Origin: Chromobacterium haemolyticum DSM 19808
GTDB lineage: Bacteria; Pseudomonadota; Gammaproteobacteria; Burkholderiales; Chromobacteriaceae
Assembly (NCBI RefSeq): GCF_000711885.1
Contig: NZ_JONK01000013.1
Location: forward strand, 1-64,000
DNA length: 64,000 nucleotides
Direction of reading: 5' to 3'
The notes beneath the pieces were generated by a model. That model had not been told where the DNA came from, made no database searches, and saw only the letters and a list, made by a program, of their open reading frames with translations. Shown here one piece after another: positions 26,790 to 35,655 of the stretch; position 1 is the stretch's first letter; each line of letters starts with the position of its first letter. The position numbers were made by a program, and so were the translations under genes.

Positions 26790-28054
26790 CGGGCTGCCTT
26801 GTAAAGCCATGAAAAATAAGCCAGGAAGTACGCGGCCATCACCACCGACACCAGTTGGAAGGTGGCCACCGCGTCGTTCCACAGCATGAAACCGGCCCAC
26901 ATCGTGCCCAGAAACAACACAGCCTGCAGCAAGGACCACAGAAAAGCCTGGCGCTGGCGATTGATCACCGGCGGCACCATGCCCAACGGCGAGGCGACGA
27001 AGTGGAACAGGATATAGAGCGACATCGCCTCCGCATAACGTCCGGCGGTAGCCCAGTTCTGTCCGAACACCAGCGAGAACAAGGGTTCCCCGGCCAGTTG
27101 TATCACCAGAAAGGGCAGCAAGGCCATGCCGCCCAGCGTCAGCATCATCTTGCGCAAAATGGGCCGCAGCGGCTGGCGCTGATTGCGGGCGTCGGCCAGC
27201 TCGCGATAGGCCACTTGCGCCACCGCCTGGCCGATCAGCGCCGCCGGCAGCTTCAACACACGCATCATCAGGCCGTAGAAGCCCACGGAGGCGGTGCCCG
27301 CCAGCATGGTCAGCGCCACCAAGGTCGCTGAATCCAGCAAGGCAGTGCTCAAGGCGTGCGGCGCGTTGATCTTGGGAAACTCGATATAAGCGCGCGCCAC
27401 CTCGCGCATGTCGACGCGGCTGAGCTCATGACGCCAAGCGAAACGAGCCTTGATGTCTTGCCAGGTTTGCGCCAGCAGGGAGCCTAGCTGGCCGGCCAAT
27501 TGGCCCAGAATCAGGCCGGCGGCGCCGGCTCCTATCCAGCCCAGCCCCACTTGAGTGGCCGCCATGCTCAAGGACTGCAACATGCGGCCGTTCGCGTTGG
27601 CCTGGTAGCGTCGATGACGGTTGTTCCAGTTGGTCCAGGCTTGCATCAAGCCCGCCAGCGCCACGGACAACGGCAACAGCAGCAACCAGGGTTCCAGTTC
27701 CGGCGCGCCCAGATGGCGGGCGATATGGACGTTGCCGTCAAAGGCCACCACCACGCCCACCAGCAAAGACAGAGCCAATGCGCAGACGATGGACAAGCCC
27801 ATCAGATTGCTGGCCCGCCTCTCCTCCGCCGGCAGCACGATGGCCATCTCGTAACGCGCGGTGGCCAGCACCGCCAGCGTGGACAGCCATGAGACGTAGA
27901 CCGCCTGCACCCCCACCTCGTGCGGGTTATACAAACGGGTGATCAGCGGCGACACCAGCAACGGAATCACCTGCGCCACCGCCGCCCCGGTGACCAGGGT
28001 GATGATGTGACGGATGAAGCCGCTCTTGGGCAGGCGGGACAGCAACAAGCTCAT
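26786..28054 (-). CDS. Polysaccharide flippase, Wzx-like (MOP superfamily)
   Basis: The 422-residue integral membrane protein has about 12 hydrophobic segments starting at IITLVTGAAVAQVIPLLVSPLITRLYNPHEVG, a typical Wzx/PST N-terminus. It would flip the undecaprenyl-linked oligosaccharide across the inner membrane. It lies 4 bp after the WbpE-like aminotransferase gene and overlaps the acetyltransferase gene. It is the only export candidate in the cluster; no Wzy polymerase or ABC exporter is present. Confidence 0.88.
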   Translation of the reverse strand: MSLLLSRLPKSGFIRHIITLVTGAAVAQVIPLLVSPLITRLYNPHEVGVQAVYVSWLSTLAVLATARYEMAIVLPAEERRASNLMGLSIVCALALSLLVGVVVAFDGNVHIARHLGAPELEPWLLLLPLSVALAGLMQAWTNWNNRHRRYQANANGRMLQSLSMAATQVGLGWIGAGAAGLILGQLAGQLGSLLAQTWQDIKARFAWRHELSRVDMREVARAYIEFPKINAPHALSTALLDSATLVALTMLAGTASVGFYGLMMRVLKLPAALIGQAVAQVAYRELADARNQRQPLRPILRKMMLTLGGMALLPFLVIQLAGEPLFSLVFGQNWATAGRYAEAMSLYILFHFVASPLGMVPPVINRQRQAFLWSLLQAVLFLGTMWAGFMLWNDAVATFQLVSVVMAAYFLAYFSWLYKAAR

Positions 28055-28058
28055 GCGC

Positions 28059-29156
28059 TCAGGCCAGCGCCTGTTTGACCGCGGCGACGATGGCGTCTTG
28101 CGTCGCCTCGTCCAGGAAGGGATGCATCGGCAGACTCATCACCCGGCGGCCGGCGGCCTCCGACAGCGGGAAGCTGCCTTCCGGCAGGTTCAGGTGAGCG
28201 AAAGCCGGCTGCAGATGCAGCGGAATCGGGTAATGCACGGCGGTGGGCACGCCCAGCTCCTTCAACTTGGCCTGCACCGCTTCGCGATCATCCACCTCAA
28301 TGGTGTACTGCGCGTAAACATGGCTGTTGCCTTCGGCGATCACCGGCACCCGCGCCACGTCGCGCAGCAGCAAGCTGTAGCGCGCGCCAATACGTTCGCG
28401 TGCCGCCACTTCGTCCGCGAAGCTGGGCAGCTTGGCCAGCAGCACCGCCGCCTGTATGGTGTCCAAGCGGCCGTTCAGGCCGATGATGGGATGGTGATAG
28501 CGGCGGTCCTGGCCGTGCACGCGGATCTCGCGCATTTTCTTGGCCAGAGCGTCGTCGCTGGTGAAGCAGGCTCCGCCGTCGCCGTAGCAGCCCAGGGGCT
28601 TGCTGGGGAAGAAGCTGGTGCAGCCTATGGTGGACAGGTTGCCGGACTTCTTGCCGCGCTGGCCCGCGCCAAAGCTCTGCGCGCCGTCCTCGATCACCGC
28701 GATGCCGTGTTTGGCGGCGATGGCGTTGATGGCGTCGAAATCAGCGCACTGGCCATACAGACTCACCGGCATGATGGCGCGGGTGCGGGGCGTGATCGCC
28801 GCTTCCAAGCGCGCCGGATCCAAGTTGTAGCTGACAGGATCAATGTCGACGAACACCGGCTTGGCGCCCAGCAACGCGATCATCTCGCCGGTGGCGATGA
28901 AGGTGAACGGGGTGGTGATCACTTCGTCGCCGGGACCAATGTCCAAAGCCATCATCGCGATCAGCAGCGCCTTGGTGCCGTCGCAAACGCCGATGGCGTG
29001 CTTGGCGCCGGTATACTCAGCCAGCCTCTGCTCCACCTCCTTCACTTCCGGCCCCATGATGTACTGGCCGTGGTCCAGCACCGCGTGGATGCGGGCGTCG
29101 ATGTCGGCTTTCAGGTGCTGGTACTGCGCTTTCAGATCAATGAACTGGATGGACAT
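28059..29156 (-). CDS. DegT/DnrJ/EryC1/StrS aminotransferase, WbpE/WlbC-like
   Basis: The 365-residue PLP aminotransferase has its cofactor Lys in TSFFPSKPLGCYGDGGAC, and its start MSIQFIDLKAQYQHLKADID is characteristic of the WbpE/WlbC group. Together with the WbpA-, WbpB- and WbpD-like genes in this cluster, it should aminate UDP-3-keto-GlcNAc uronate to UDP-GlcNAc3NA. It shares low similarity with the other aminotransferase at 20574, which acts on a different keto-sugar. A 149-bp gap with a family 2 repeat lies upstream. Confidence 0.9.
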   Translation of the reverse strand: MSIQFIDLKAQYQHLKADIDARIHAVLDHGQYIMGPEVKEVEQRLAEYTGAKHAIGVCDGTKALLIAMMALDIGPGDEVITTPFTFIATGEMIALLGAKPVFVDIDPVSYNLDPARLEAAITPRTRAIMPVSLYGQCADFDAINAIAAKHGIAVIEDGAQSFGAGQRGKKSGNLSTIGCTSFFPSKPLGCYGDGGACFTSDDALAKKMREIRVHGQDRRYHHPIIGLNGRLDTIQAAVLLAKLPSFADEVAARERIGARYSLLLRDVARVPVIAEGNSHVYAQYTIEVDDREAVQAKLKELGVPTAVHYPIPLHLQPAFAHLNLPEGSFPLSEAAGRRVMSLPMHPFLDEATQDAIVAAVKQALA

Positions 29157-29210
29157 AACGGGATCAACCCCAAATCAATTTTTTGAAAGATATCGCATCA
29201 ATAGCGACAC

Positions 29211-29290
29211 GCAGAACAACTGAGCAGCGCCCTGAGGCAAGGCGCGCCAGCGCAGTCAGTACCCCTGTACGACAAGCCAGCGCAAGGCCT
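29211..29290 (-). repeat. Dispersed intergenic repeat, family 2, copy 2
   Basis: The minus strand of this stretch aligns with 2341-2420 (about 80% by eye), sharing CTTGTCGTAC, GGGTACTG and CGCCTTG blocks. It fills most of the 149-bp gap between the aminotransferase and acetyltransferase genes of the glycan cluster. Confidence 0.65.
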
Positions 29291-29305
29291 CATCAGGAAT
29301 GCTTA

Positions 29306-29881
29306 TCAGTCGTTCTTGAGCGGCGAGCAGTGATTGCCGCCCACCTCGTAATGCTTGCCGCAGGCCGGGCAGCTATGGGTGCCGATGTCGTTGGCCAGCC
29401 TCTCGCCGCAGGAACACATCCAGCCGATGCGTTTGGCCGGCGTGCCCACCATCAGCGCGTAAGCCGGCACGTCGCGGGTCACCACCGCGCCGGCGCCGAC
29501 GAAGGCGTACTCGCCTATGGTGTGGCCGCACACTACAGTGGCGTTGGCGCCGATGGACGCGCCTCGTTTCACCAGGGTGCGGCGGTACTCATTCTTGCGC
29601 GCGACATGGCTGCGCGGATTGTTGACATTGGTGAACACCATGGACGGGCCGCAAAACACATCGTCCTCCAGCGTCACCGCATCGTAGATGGACACATTGT
29701 TCTGCACTTTGACGTTGTCGCCGATCAGCACGTCATTGCCCACGAACACGTTCTGGCCGAAGGAACAGCCCGCGCCGATCTGAGCGCCGCCGCAAATATG
29801 GACCCAGTGCCAGACGCGAGTGCCCGCGCCGATTTGGGCGCCGTCGTCAACAATGGCGCTGGGGTGTACGGTGTATTCCAT
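29306..29881 (-). CDS. UDP-3-amino-sugar N-acetyltransferase, WbpD/WlbB-like, with C-terminal zinc ribbon
   Basis: The 191-residue LbH acetyltransferase begins [18 protein letters not shown] with hexapeptide coils to about residue 145, then [15 protein letters not shown]. It closely follows the WbpD/WlbB pattern ([26 protein letters not shown]). It should acetylate the 3-amino group of UDP-GlcNAc3NA to UDP-GlcNAc(3NAc)A. The C-terminus has CSCGERL ... CPACGKHY, four Cys that look like a small zinc ribbon; homologues I recall keep only part of it. Confidence 0.88.
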   Translation of the reverse strand: MEYTVHPSAIVDDGAQIGAGTRVWHWVHICGGAQIGAGCSFGQNVFVGNDVLIGDNVKVQNNVSIYDAVTLEDDVFCGPSMVFTNVNNPRSHVARKNEYRRTLVKRGASIGANATVVCGHTIGEYAFVGAGAVVTRDVPAYALMVGTPAKRIGWMCSCGERLANDIGTHSCPACGKHYEVGGNHCSPLKND

Positions 29882-29895
29882 GTCGGGAACCTTGT

Positions 29896-30429
29896 TCAGA
29901 AAAACAGAAAAAAGCCATCGGCGAAATACACGAGGCCGAGAGCGCCGATGGGCAAGCCGGCGTACCAGATCTGCTTGCGCTTGAACAAGCCCGCTATTGA
30001 TGAAACCAGAATAGCCACCTGCAAGAAGATCACCGCCATGCCAAACGGTTTGCCCTGGCGCTGCGCCTGGTCGCGTTCCTCTTCCAGCCGGCGGGCGCTC
30101 TGCTCGATCTGCTTACGCTCTGCAGCGTAGCGCCGGGCTCGCTTGTCGGCCTCTGCCACCGCGGCCTGATAGCGCTCTCGCTTGGCGGCGTCGGCGGCAG
30201 GCAGCGTGTCCAGCTCCAGTTGCAGGCGATCACGCTCAATCTCGTATTGATTGCCCTTGATTCCCTTGGCCTGATAATAGGCCCATTGATCGGAAGCCTG
30301 AGCCTGCGCGATCACGCTGCGGGTGGAATAGCCGCCGCCTTTGAAGGTAGACAGCGTAGCGCACACCGCCAGAATCACGGTGCACAATGCCAGGTAATTA
30401 AGCCAGGGATCTTTCTTTTCTTCCGCCAT
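29896..30429 (-). CDS. DUF4337-like membrane protein
   Basis: The 177-residue protein has an N-terminal membrane segment ([17 protein letters not shown]) and a charged coiled-coil middle (residues about 60-120). Two C-terminal membrane segments follow ([19 protein letters not shown] and [20 protein letters not shown]). The pattern [11 protein letters not shown] and [18 protein letters not shown] fits DUF4337. It has no known enzymatic role and is unusual inside a sugar cluster, between the WbpD- and WbpB-like genes. It may affect envelope assembly, but nothing shows this directly. Confidence 0.78.
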   Translation of the reverse strand: MAEEKKDPWLNYLALCTVILAVCATLSTFKGGGYSTRSVIAQAQASDQWAYYQAKGIKGNQYEIERDRLQLELDTLPAADAAKRERYQAAVAEADKRARRYAAERKQIEQSARRLEEERDQAQRQGKPFGMAVIFLQVAILVSSIAGLFKRKQIWYAGLPIGALGLVYFADGFFLFF

Positions 30430-30487
30430 CGCTAACCAATTTCAATGTAACAAGGCCGCCCAGGCAAGGGCCGGCCGAAAACCGCCA

Positions 30488-31546
30488 TCAATAATCCAAA
30501 GGCAGGCTGACACGGCGGCCGTCGCGCGCGGACAGGTACATCGCGATAAGCAGCTCAAGCGACTTCAAGCCTTCGCGGCCGTCCGTCTCCGGCTCGGCTT
30601 CGCCGCGCATGGTCTTGATCACATTGTCGTAGTACAAGGGGTGGCCGAAACCGTAAACGCTGGTGGTGGCGTAGCTTGCCTGCTTGATGTCTTCGTCCAT
30701 CTCATGCGGCTCGGCAAACTCCCAATGCTGGATTTCATTGACCGCCATGCCGCCGACGCGCACCGAGCCCTTCTCGCCCAGAATGGTGATGCTGCCTTCC
30801 AGGTTCTTCGGGTAGGTCAGCATGGTCACGTTCATGCTGCCCAGCGCGCCGCTGCGCCATTTGACGCTGACGGTCCCGGTGTCTTCCACCTCGATATTGC
30901 GCGCCAGCGTCGCGGTGTAAGCCTGCACGCTTTCCACCGGGCCGATCAGCCAGTCCAGCAGATCCACGTAATGACTGGCCTGGTTCATGAAGGCGCCGCC
31001 GTCGAACTCCCAAGTGCCGCGCCAGCCGGCCGCGTCGTAGTACTCCTGCGGACGGGTCCAGAACACATTGACGTTGACCATGTAGATACGGCCGAAGCGC
31101 TTCTCCTGCATCGCACGCTTCAATAGCTGCAAGGTGGCGTTGCGACGGTTTTGCTTGACTACGAACAGATGCTTGTTGGCGCGGTCGGCGGCCTTGACCA
31201 TTTCCAGGCCGTCTTCCCATCGGGTCGCCATCGGCTTTTCCGTCATCACGTGGAAACCGGCCTCAGAGCAGGCGATGCTCTGGCTCGGATGCAAGCCGGA
31301 GGGCGTGGTCAGGATAACGATGTCCGCGTCGGTCTTGCCCAGCATGTCGGCCAGGCTGGCGTGGCCGCGCGCGCCGGTGCGCTCCACCGCCGCCTTCAAA
31401 GCGGCCGGGTCGATATCGCAGACATCCACCAGTTCGGCGCGGTCGGCGTGCTTTTCCAGCGCGCCGAAGTGGTTCTGGGCAATGCGGCCGCAGCCCACCA
31501 GCGCAAAGCGGATCTTGCGATCGGTAATCGGAGGGGTAACTATCAT
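30488..31546 (-). CDS. UDP-N-acetylglucosamine uronate 3-dehydrogenase (WbpB/WlbA-like, Gfo/Idh/MocA family)
   Basis: The 352-residue NAD-dependent oxidoreductase has a Rossmann start FALVGCGRIAQNHFGALEKH, the family motif TEKPMAT and a C-terminal alpha/beta domain (RNRRNATLQLLKRAMQEKRFGRI). It should oxidise C3 of UDP-GlcNAc uronate made by the WbpA-like enzyme, giving the keto-sugar for the WbpE-like aminotransferase. Its start overlaps the stop of the upstream DUF218 gene as ATGA. Confidence 0.88.
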   Translation of the reverse strand: MIVTPPITDRKIRFALVGCGRIAQNHFGALEKHADRAELVDVCDIDPAALKAAVERTGARGHASLADMLGKTDADIVILTTPSGLHPSQSIACSEAGFHVMTEKPMATRWEDGLEMVKAADRANKHLFVVKQNRRNATLQLLKRAMQEKRFGRIYMVNVNVFWTRPQEYYDAAGWRGTWEFDGGAFMNQASHYVDLLDWLIGPVESVQAYTATLARNIEVEDTGTVSVKWRSGALGSMNVTMLTYPKNLEGSITILGEKGSVRVGGMAVNEIQHWEFAEPHEMDEDIKQASYATTSVYGFGHPLYYDNVIKTMRGEAEPETDGREGLKSLELLIAMYLSARDGRRVSLPLDY

Positions 31547-32127
31547 TTGAAAGTCCAGTAACGCACTGAATACACCAGTGTCTTCACATATTCGGACAGC
31601 ACCGCGCCGGCTTCGTTGACTGCCAGCGTATGGTACAGATCATTGCCGGGGTAGACGAAATGCATGCCCCAGCTCACTTCCGGCCACACCTGGCGGAAAG
31701 TGGTCAAAGCGCGCGCGGAATGGTACCAAGAGGTCACCAACAGCGCCCGCTTCGGCTGGAACGCCTGCAGCGAAACCCTAGTCTGCTCGGCATTCTGGAA
31801 GGTGTTACGCGACACGCACTCATAAGCGATGCGCGGTGCCGGCACGCCGGCCATCACTAGCCGATTGACGATCAGCTTGCAATCGCCTTCGCCACTGACG
31901 AAGACCCGCGGCGCCACGCCGCGATGATACAGTTCGGCGGCGCCGATCACGCGCTGGCCGCTCTCGCCGCCCAGCACCACGATCCAGTCAGCCTTGGCAA
32001 GCGGCGCCTCCACGGGCAACCAGTTCTTGGAATAGCGCAGCAACGGCAGCGCGACGACGCCTGCCAACAGCGCGCACAGCCCCAGCCAGGCCAGGACCGC
32101 CCCCAAACGCGGATAGCGCCGCCACAT
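31543..32127 (-). CDS. YdcF/ElyC-like DUF218 protein in glycan cluster
   Basis: The 194-residue protein has an N-terminal membrane segment (LAWLGLCALLAGVVALPLL), then the DUF218 fold: ADWIVVLGGESGQRVIGAAELYHRGVAP and RALLVTSWYHSARALTTF. It sits 3 bp after the WbpA-like gene and overlaps the WbpB-like gene by 4 bp. It is therefore co-translated with UDP-sugar enzymes, which suggests a role in lipid-carrier or surface-glycan homeostasis. The activity is unknown. Confidence 0.8.
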   Translation of the reverse strand: MWRRYPRLGAVLAWLGLCALLAGVVALPLLRYSKNWLPVEAPLAKADWIVVLGGESGQRVIGAAELYHRGVAPRVFVSGEGDCKLIVNRLVMAGVPAPRIAYECVSRNTFQNAEQTRVSLQAFQPKRALLVTSWYHSARALTTFRQVWPEVSWGMHFVYPGNDLYHTLAVNEAGAVLSEYVKTLVYSVRYWTFK

Positions 32128-32130
32128 GGA

Positions 32131-33438
32131 TCAGGCCTTGACGATATTGTCAGCCGGTTCCAGATACTTGCCGCGGCTGTCCACCACCAGTTGCGCATGT
32201 GCCTTGATCTGCGCGTAGTCGAACTTGTCGTGGTCGGTGGCCAGCAGCACGCAATCGTAGCTGGCGATGGCCGCATCGCTCAGCGCCACGCTGGACAGTT
32301 CGAAATGATGCTCGCGCATCTTGGGGAAGACCGGCACGTGCGGATCGCTGTAAGCCACTTCCGCGCCCAGATCGCGCAGCTTCTCCATCAGGAACACCGA
32401 CGGGCTTTCGCGCATATCGTCGACGTTCTTCTTATAGGCGATGCCCAGCACCAGCACGCGGCTGCCGTTGATGGACTTCTTGCGCAGGTTCAGCGCTGCC
32501 GCCACTTTGGACACCACGTAGTCGGGCATATTGCTGTTCACTTCGCCGGCCAGCTCGATGAAACGGGTATTCACGCCATATTCGCGCGCTTTCCAGGTCA
32601 GATAGAACGGGTCGATCGGGATGCAATGGCCTCCCAGGCCCGGACCCGGATAGTAGGGCACGAAGCCGAAAGGCTTGGTGGCCGCGGCGCGGATTACTTC
32701 GTGGATGTCGATGCCCATCTTGTCGGCCACGATCTTCATCTCGTTGACCAGACCGATGTTCACTGCGCGGTGGATATTTTCCAGCAGCTTGGTCATTTCC
32801 GCGGCGCGGGTGGAGGACACCGGCACCACCTTGTCGATCACCGCGCCATACAGCGCCACGCCGATTTCCTGGCAGGCGGGGGTCACGCCGCCGCAGACCT
32901 TGGGAATAGTGCGGGTGGTGAAGTCCGGATTGCCCGGATCTTCGCGCTCCGGCGAGAACACCAGAAAGGCGTTTTCGCCCACCTTCAAACCGCGCGATTC
33001 CATGCGCGGCAACAGTTCTTCGTCGGTGGTGCCCGGATAAGTGGTGGACTCCAGCGACACCAGGTGGCCTTCGCGCAGATAGGGCACCAGGCTGTCTATG
33101 GTGTTCAGCACGAAGGACAGATCCGGCTCGCGGTATTTGTTCAACGGCGTCGGCACGCACAAAATCAGCGTGTCGGCTTCGCCCGCGCGGGAGAAGTCGG
33201 TGGTGGCTTCGAAGCCGCGGCTCAGCGCGGTGGCGATGCTGTCCGCGCCGATGTGTTCAATATAGCTTTGGCCCGCCATCAGGGCGTCCACCTTGCCCTG
33301 GTCGATATCGAAGCCCAGCACTTTGTAGCCGACTTCGGCGAAGCGCAGCATCAGCGGCAGGCCCACATAGCCCAGGCCCACAATGCCGATGACGGCGGAT
33401 TTATCTGCAATCCGATTGAGCAGTTGCTGCTTGATCAC
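32131..33438 (-). CDS. wbpA: UDP-N-acetyl-D-glucosamine 6-dehydrogenase (WbpA-like)
   Basis: The 435-residue UDP-sugar dehydrogenase has an N-terminal NAD site [12 protein letters not shown] and the catalytic Cys region [18 protein letters not shown]. Its C-terminal UDP-binding part has [18 protein letters not shown]. It oxidises UDP-GlcNAc to UDP-GlcNAc uronic acid with NAD and is the first gene of the leftward glycan operon. I chose the GTG at 33438 because its distance to the NAD motif equals that of P. aeruginosa WbpA and a GGGA precedes it. An ATG at 33489 would add 17 residues without a ribosome binding site. Confidence 0.9.
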   Translation of the reverse strand: MIKQQLLNRIADKSAVIGIVGLGYVGLPLMLRFAEVGYKVLGFDIDQGKVDALMAGQSYIEHIGADSIATALSRGFEATTDFSRAGEADTLILCVPTPLNKYREPDLSFVLNTIDSLVPYLREGHLVSLESTTYPGTTDEELLPRMESRGLKVGENAFLVFSPEREDPGNPDFTTRTIPKVCGGVTPACQEIGVALYGAVIDKVVPVSSTRAAEMTKLLENIHRAVNIGLVNEMKIVADKMGIDIHEVIRAAATKPFGFVPYYPGPGLGGHCIPIDPFYLTWKAREYGVNTRFIELAGEVNSNMPDYVVSKVAAALNLRKKSINGSRVLVLGIAYKKNVDDMRESPSVFLMEKLRDLGAEVAYSDPHVPVFPKMREHHFELSSVALSDAAIASYDCVLLATDHDKFDYAQIKAHAQLVVDSRGKYLEPADNIVKA

Positions 33439-33785
33439 GGTGTAAGTCCCAACAGTATGTAAATACGATAGCGGCGGATCCGACGACATTCACGGCAAGC
33501 GGCGCGGAAGCGAAACCGCCCGCGCCGCGCCTGCCCTAAACTGTCCGATCCACCGCCATAAAGTTCATTCAACGGCAAGCCAGCTTGCCGCCTTCCGTTT
33601 CTGTCTGTACTGATCTGCCTCAGAAACCGCTCAAGCGGATTCTCTTCGCAGCTGAGGCGAGGGTGCAAACCGTCCCGCAAACACCCTTGGCCGCAGTTAA
33701 CCGCCCGCTGACGGCATGTATGCCGGCATTATACGCCGCTTACCCACAGCCATTGAGTAAGCAAATGTACGCCGGGCGACATCGT
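33439..33785. other. Non-coding region upstream of the glycan operon
   Basis: This 347-bp gap separates the WbpA-like gene from the spermidine synthase-like gene on the same strand, so it should hold the promoter of the long leftward glycan operon. It contains two inverted repeats, CGGCAAGC/GCTTGCCG at 33573-33590 and CCGCT/AGCGG near 33625-33636. I see no clear ops/JUMPstart element and no convincing coding region. Confidence 0.55.
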
Positions 33786-34586
33786 TCAAATCAGCAGATG
33801 GCCCGCTGTGTGCTGATTAGTCAACTTCAAGCGATTGACGAACTCTCCGAACTCCAAACCGAAACGGCACTCCATCCGGTCGGCCCGCTCCTTCAAGGCC
33901 TCCCATTGAGTCAGCGTCGGGCTCTGACGGAAAGCCATGACCGCCACATTGCCATGACTGGCGGAAGGCAACTCCAGCACCCTGCCCTCGAACACATTGA
34001 GCAAACGTTCAACGAAGCTTTGATAGCGCTTGTCGCCGCTCCACCAATTGGTGACGAACACTCCCTTGGGACTCAAGGCGCGCTTGCAGTCCTCAAAGAA
34101 GTCCTCGGTGGTCAACTCGTCAACAATCTGCAAGCCATCGAAACCATCCACCAGGATGGCATCGGTGGAACCGCGGAAAATTTTCACGTAGTCCGCGCCG
34201 TCGGCCTCGATGATCTCGAAAAAGTCGCCTTCCTCCGGCAGCTGGAAAAAAGCCCGCGCCACCGCGATCACCTGAGGGTTGATATCCACCGCCACGCTGA
34301 CCGTGTCCGGCAGATATTCATCGATGAAGCGCGCCAGCGAACCACCGCCCAGCCCAATCTGCAAAATGTGCTGCGGTTCGTCGTTCCACAACAGGAAACC
34401 CATCATCGCCCGGCTATACGACAACACCAGTTCGGCGGGGTCATCCAGATCCATAGAACTCTGTATGGTTTCCGAACCCAGATGCAGCGAGCGGATATTG
34501 CCGGCCTCCGATATCTCCACCTCCGGCATTTCATCCACAGCGGCGCGCACGCGGCGGCGGAACGGATGCAAGGCCCTACGCGCCAC
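33786..34586 (-). CDS. Spermidine synthase-like methyltransferase-fold protein
   Basis: The 266-residue protein has the polyamine aminopropyltransferase fold: [20 protein letters not shown] (nucleotide-binding glycine motif), [17 protein letters not shown] and [10 protein letters not shown]. It lacks the N-terminal beta-domain length of classic SpeE, and like many such short proteins its substrate is uncertain. It starts with GTG inside the last codons of ttcA (11-bp overlap), so the two are coupled. A role in spermidine synthesis is possible, as other polyamine genes are in the window. Confidence 0.78.
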   Translation of the reverse strand: MARRALHPFRRRVRAAVDEMPEVEISEAGNIRSLHLGSETIQSSMDLDDPAELVLSYSRAMMGFLLWNDEPQHILQIGLGGGSLARFIDEYLPDTVSVAVDINPQVIAVARAFFQLPEEGDFFEIIEADGADYVKIFRGSTDAILVDGFDGLQIVDELTTEDFFEDCKRALSPKGVFVTNWWSGDKRYQSFVERLLNVFEGRVLELPSASHGNVAVMAFRQSPTLTQWEALKERADRMECRFGLEFGEFVNRLKLTNQHTAGHLLI

Positions 34587-35553
34587 AGCCGGAGCCCTCG
34601 CCCGCTGGATTACGCGAATCCAGAATGCTGATGGTGCGCTTCTTCGGGGCTGCTTCGGCCTCGTCGTCCCTAGGCGGCGGCGGATCGCGGAATTCTTCCT
34701 TGTCGAAAGCAGTGTCGCCGCCTTCGAACGGCGCGTCGCCGGTCTTCAGGCCGGCAAAGTCGAACAACGCGGTGTCGGCCAAGTGGGACGGCACCACATT
34801 TTGCAGCGAGCGGAACATGCTCTCCAGCCGGCCGGGGAAGCGACGGTCCCAGTCGTTGACCATTTCCTTGACCACTTGGCGCTGCAGATTGGGCTGCGAG
34901 CCGCACAGATTGCATGGAATGATGGGGAATTCGCGCAGCGCGGCGTAGCGTTCAATATCCTTCTCGCGGCAATAAGCCAGCGGGCGGATCACCATGTGGC
35001 GACCATCGTCGGACACCAGTTTGGGCGGCATGGATTTCAGCTTGCCGCCGTAGAACATATTCAGGAACAGAGTGTGCAGGATGTCGTCGCGGTGATGACC
35101 CAGCGCGATCTTGGTCGCGCCCAATTCGTCGGCCACGCGGTAGAGAATGCCGCGGCGCAGCCGCGAACACAGGCTGCAAGTGGTCTTGCCTTCGGGCACC
35201 AGCCGCTTGACGATGGAATAGGTATCTTCTTCGACGATGCGGTACTCCACGCCGATGGAGTCCAGATATTCCGGCAGCACATGCTCGGGGAAGCCCGGCT
35301 GTTTCTGGTCCAGATTGACCGCCACGATGGAGAAATCGATAGGCGCGGACTTCTGCAAGCCGCGCAGAATGTCCAGCAAGGTATAGCTGTCCTTGCCCCC
35401 GGACAGGCAGACCATCACGCGGTCGCCCTCTTCTATCATATTGAAGTCATTGATGGCGTCACCCACATGGTGGCGCAGGCGCTTGGCCAGTTTATTGCCT
35501 TCAAACACGGCCTTTTTGGCCTTGTCGTCGAGGACGCTACTTGCTTCGGACAT
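34576..35553 (-). CDS. ttcA: tRNA 2-thiocytidine(32) synthetase TtcA
   Basis: The 325-residue PP-loop ATPase has SGGKDS at 51-56 and two CxxC pairs at C126/C129 (CSLC) and C214/C217 (CNLC), which bind the iron-sulfur cluster. It thiolates cytidine 32 in a subset of tRNAs. Length and motif spacing match TtcA. The C-terminal tail is longer and charged ([20 protein letters not shown]). The downstream spermidine synthase-like gene begins within its end. Confidence 0.95.
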   Translation of the reverse strand: MSEASSVLDDKAKKAVFEGNKLAKRLRHHVGDAINDFNMIEEGDRVMVCLSGGKDSYTLLDILRGLQKSAPIDFSIVAVNLDQKQPGFPEHVLPEYLDSIGVEYRIVEEDTYSIVKRLVPEGKTTCSLCSRLRRGILYRVADELGATKIALGHHRDDILHTLFLNMFYGGKLKSMPPKLVSDDGRHMVIRPLAYCREKDIERYAALREFPIIPCNLCGSQPNLQRQVVKEMVNDWDRRFPGRLESMFRSLQNVVPSHLADTALFDFAGLKTGDAPFEGGDTAFDKEEFRDPPPPRDDEAEAAPKKRTISILDSRNPAGEGSGCGA

Positions 35554-35655
35554 GGAGTACGGCTAAGAAATTGAAAAACAGGCGATTTTACTGTTTTTCC
35601 GCGGCGAAATCCATGACGACGAATATGGCGCGGGCGCGGCCGATCCCTCCCGCGC

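Noticed and set aside
33490-33785. JUMPstart/ops element upstream of the glycan operon
   Set aside because: The nearest sequence (GGCGGCAAGC on the minus strand) departs from the GGCGGTAGCGT core and there is no further JUMPstart similarity.
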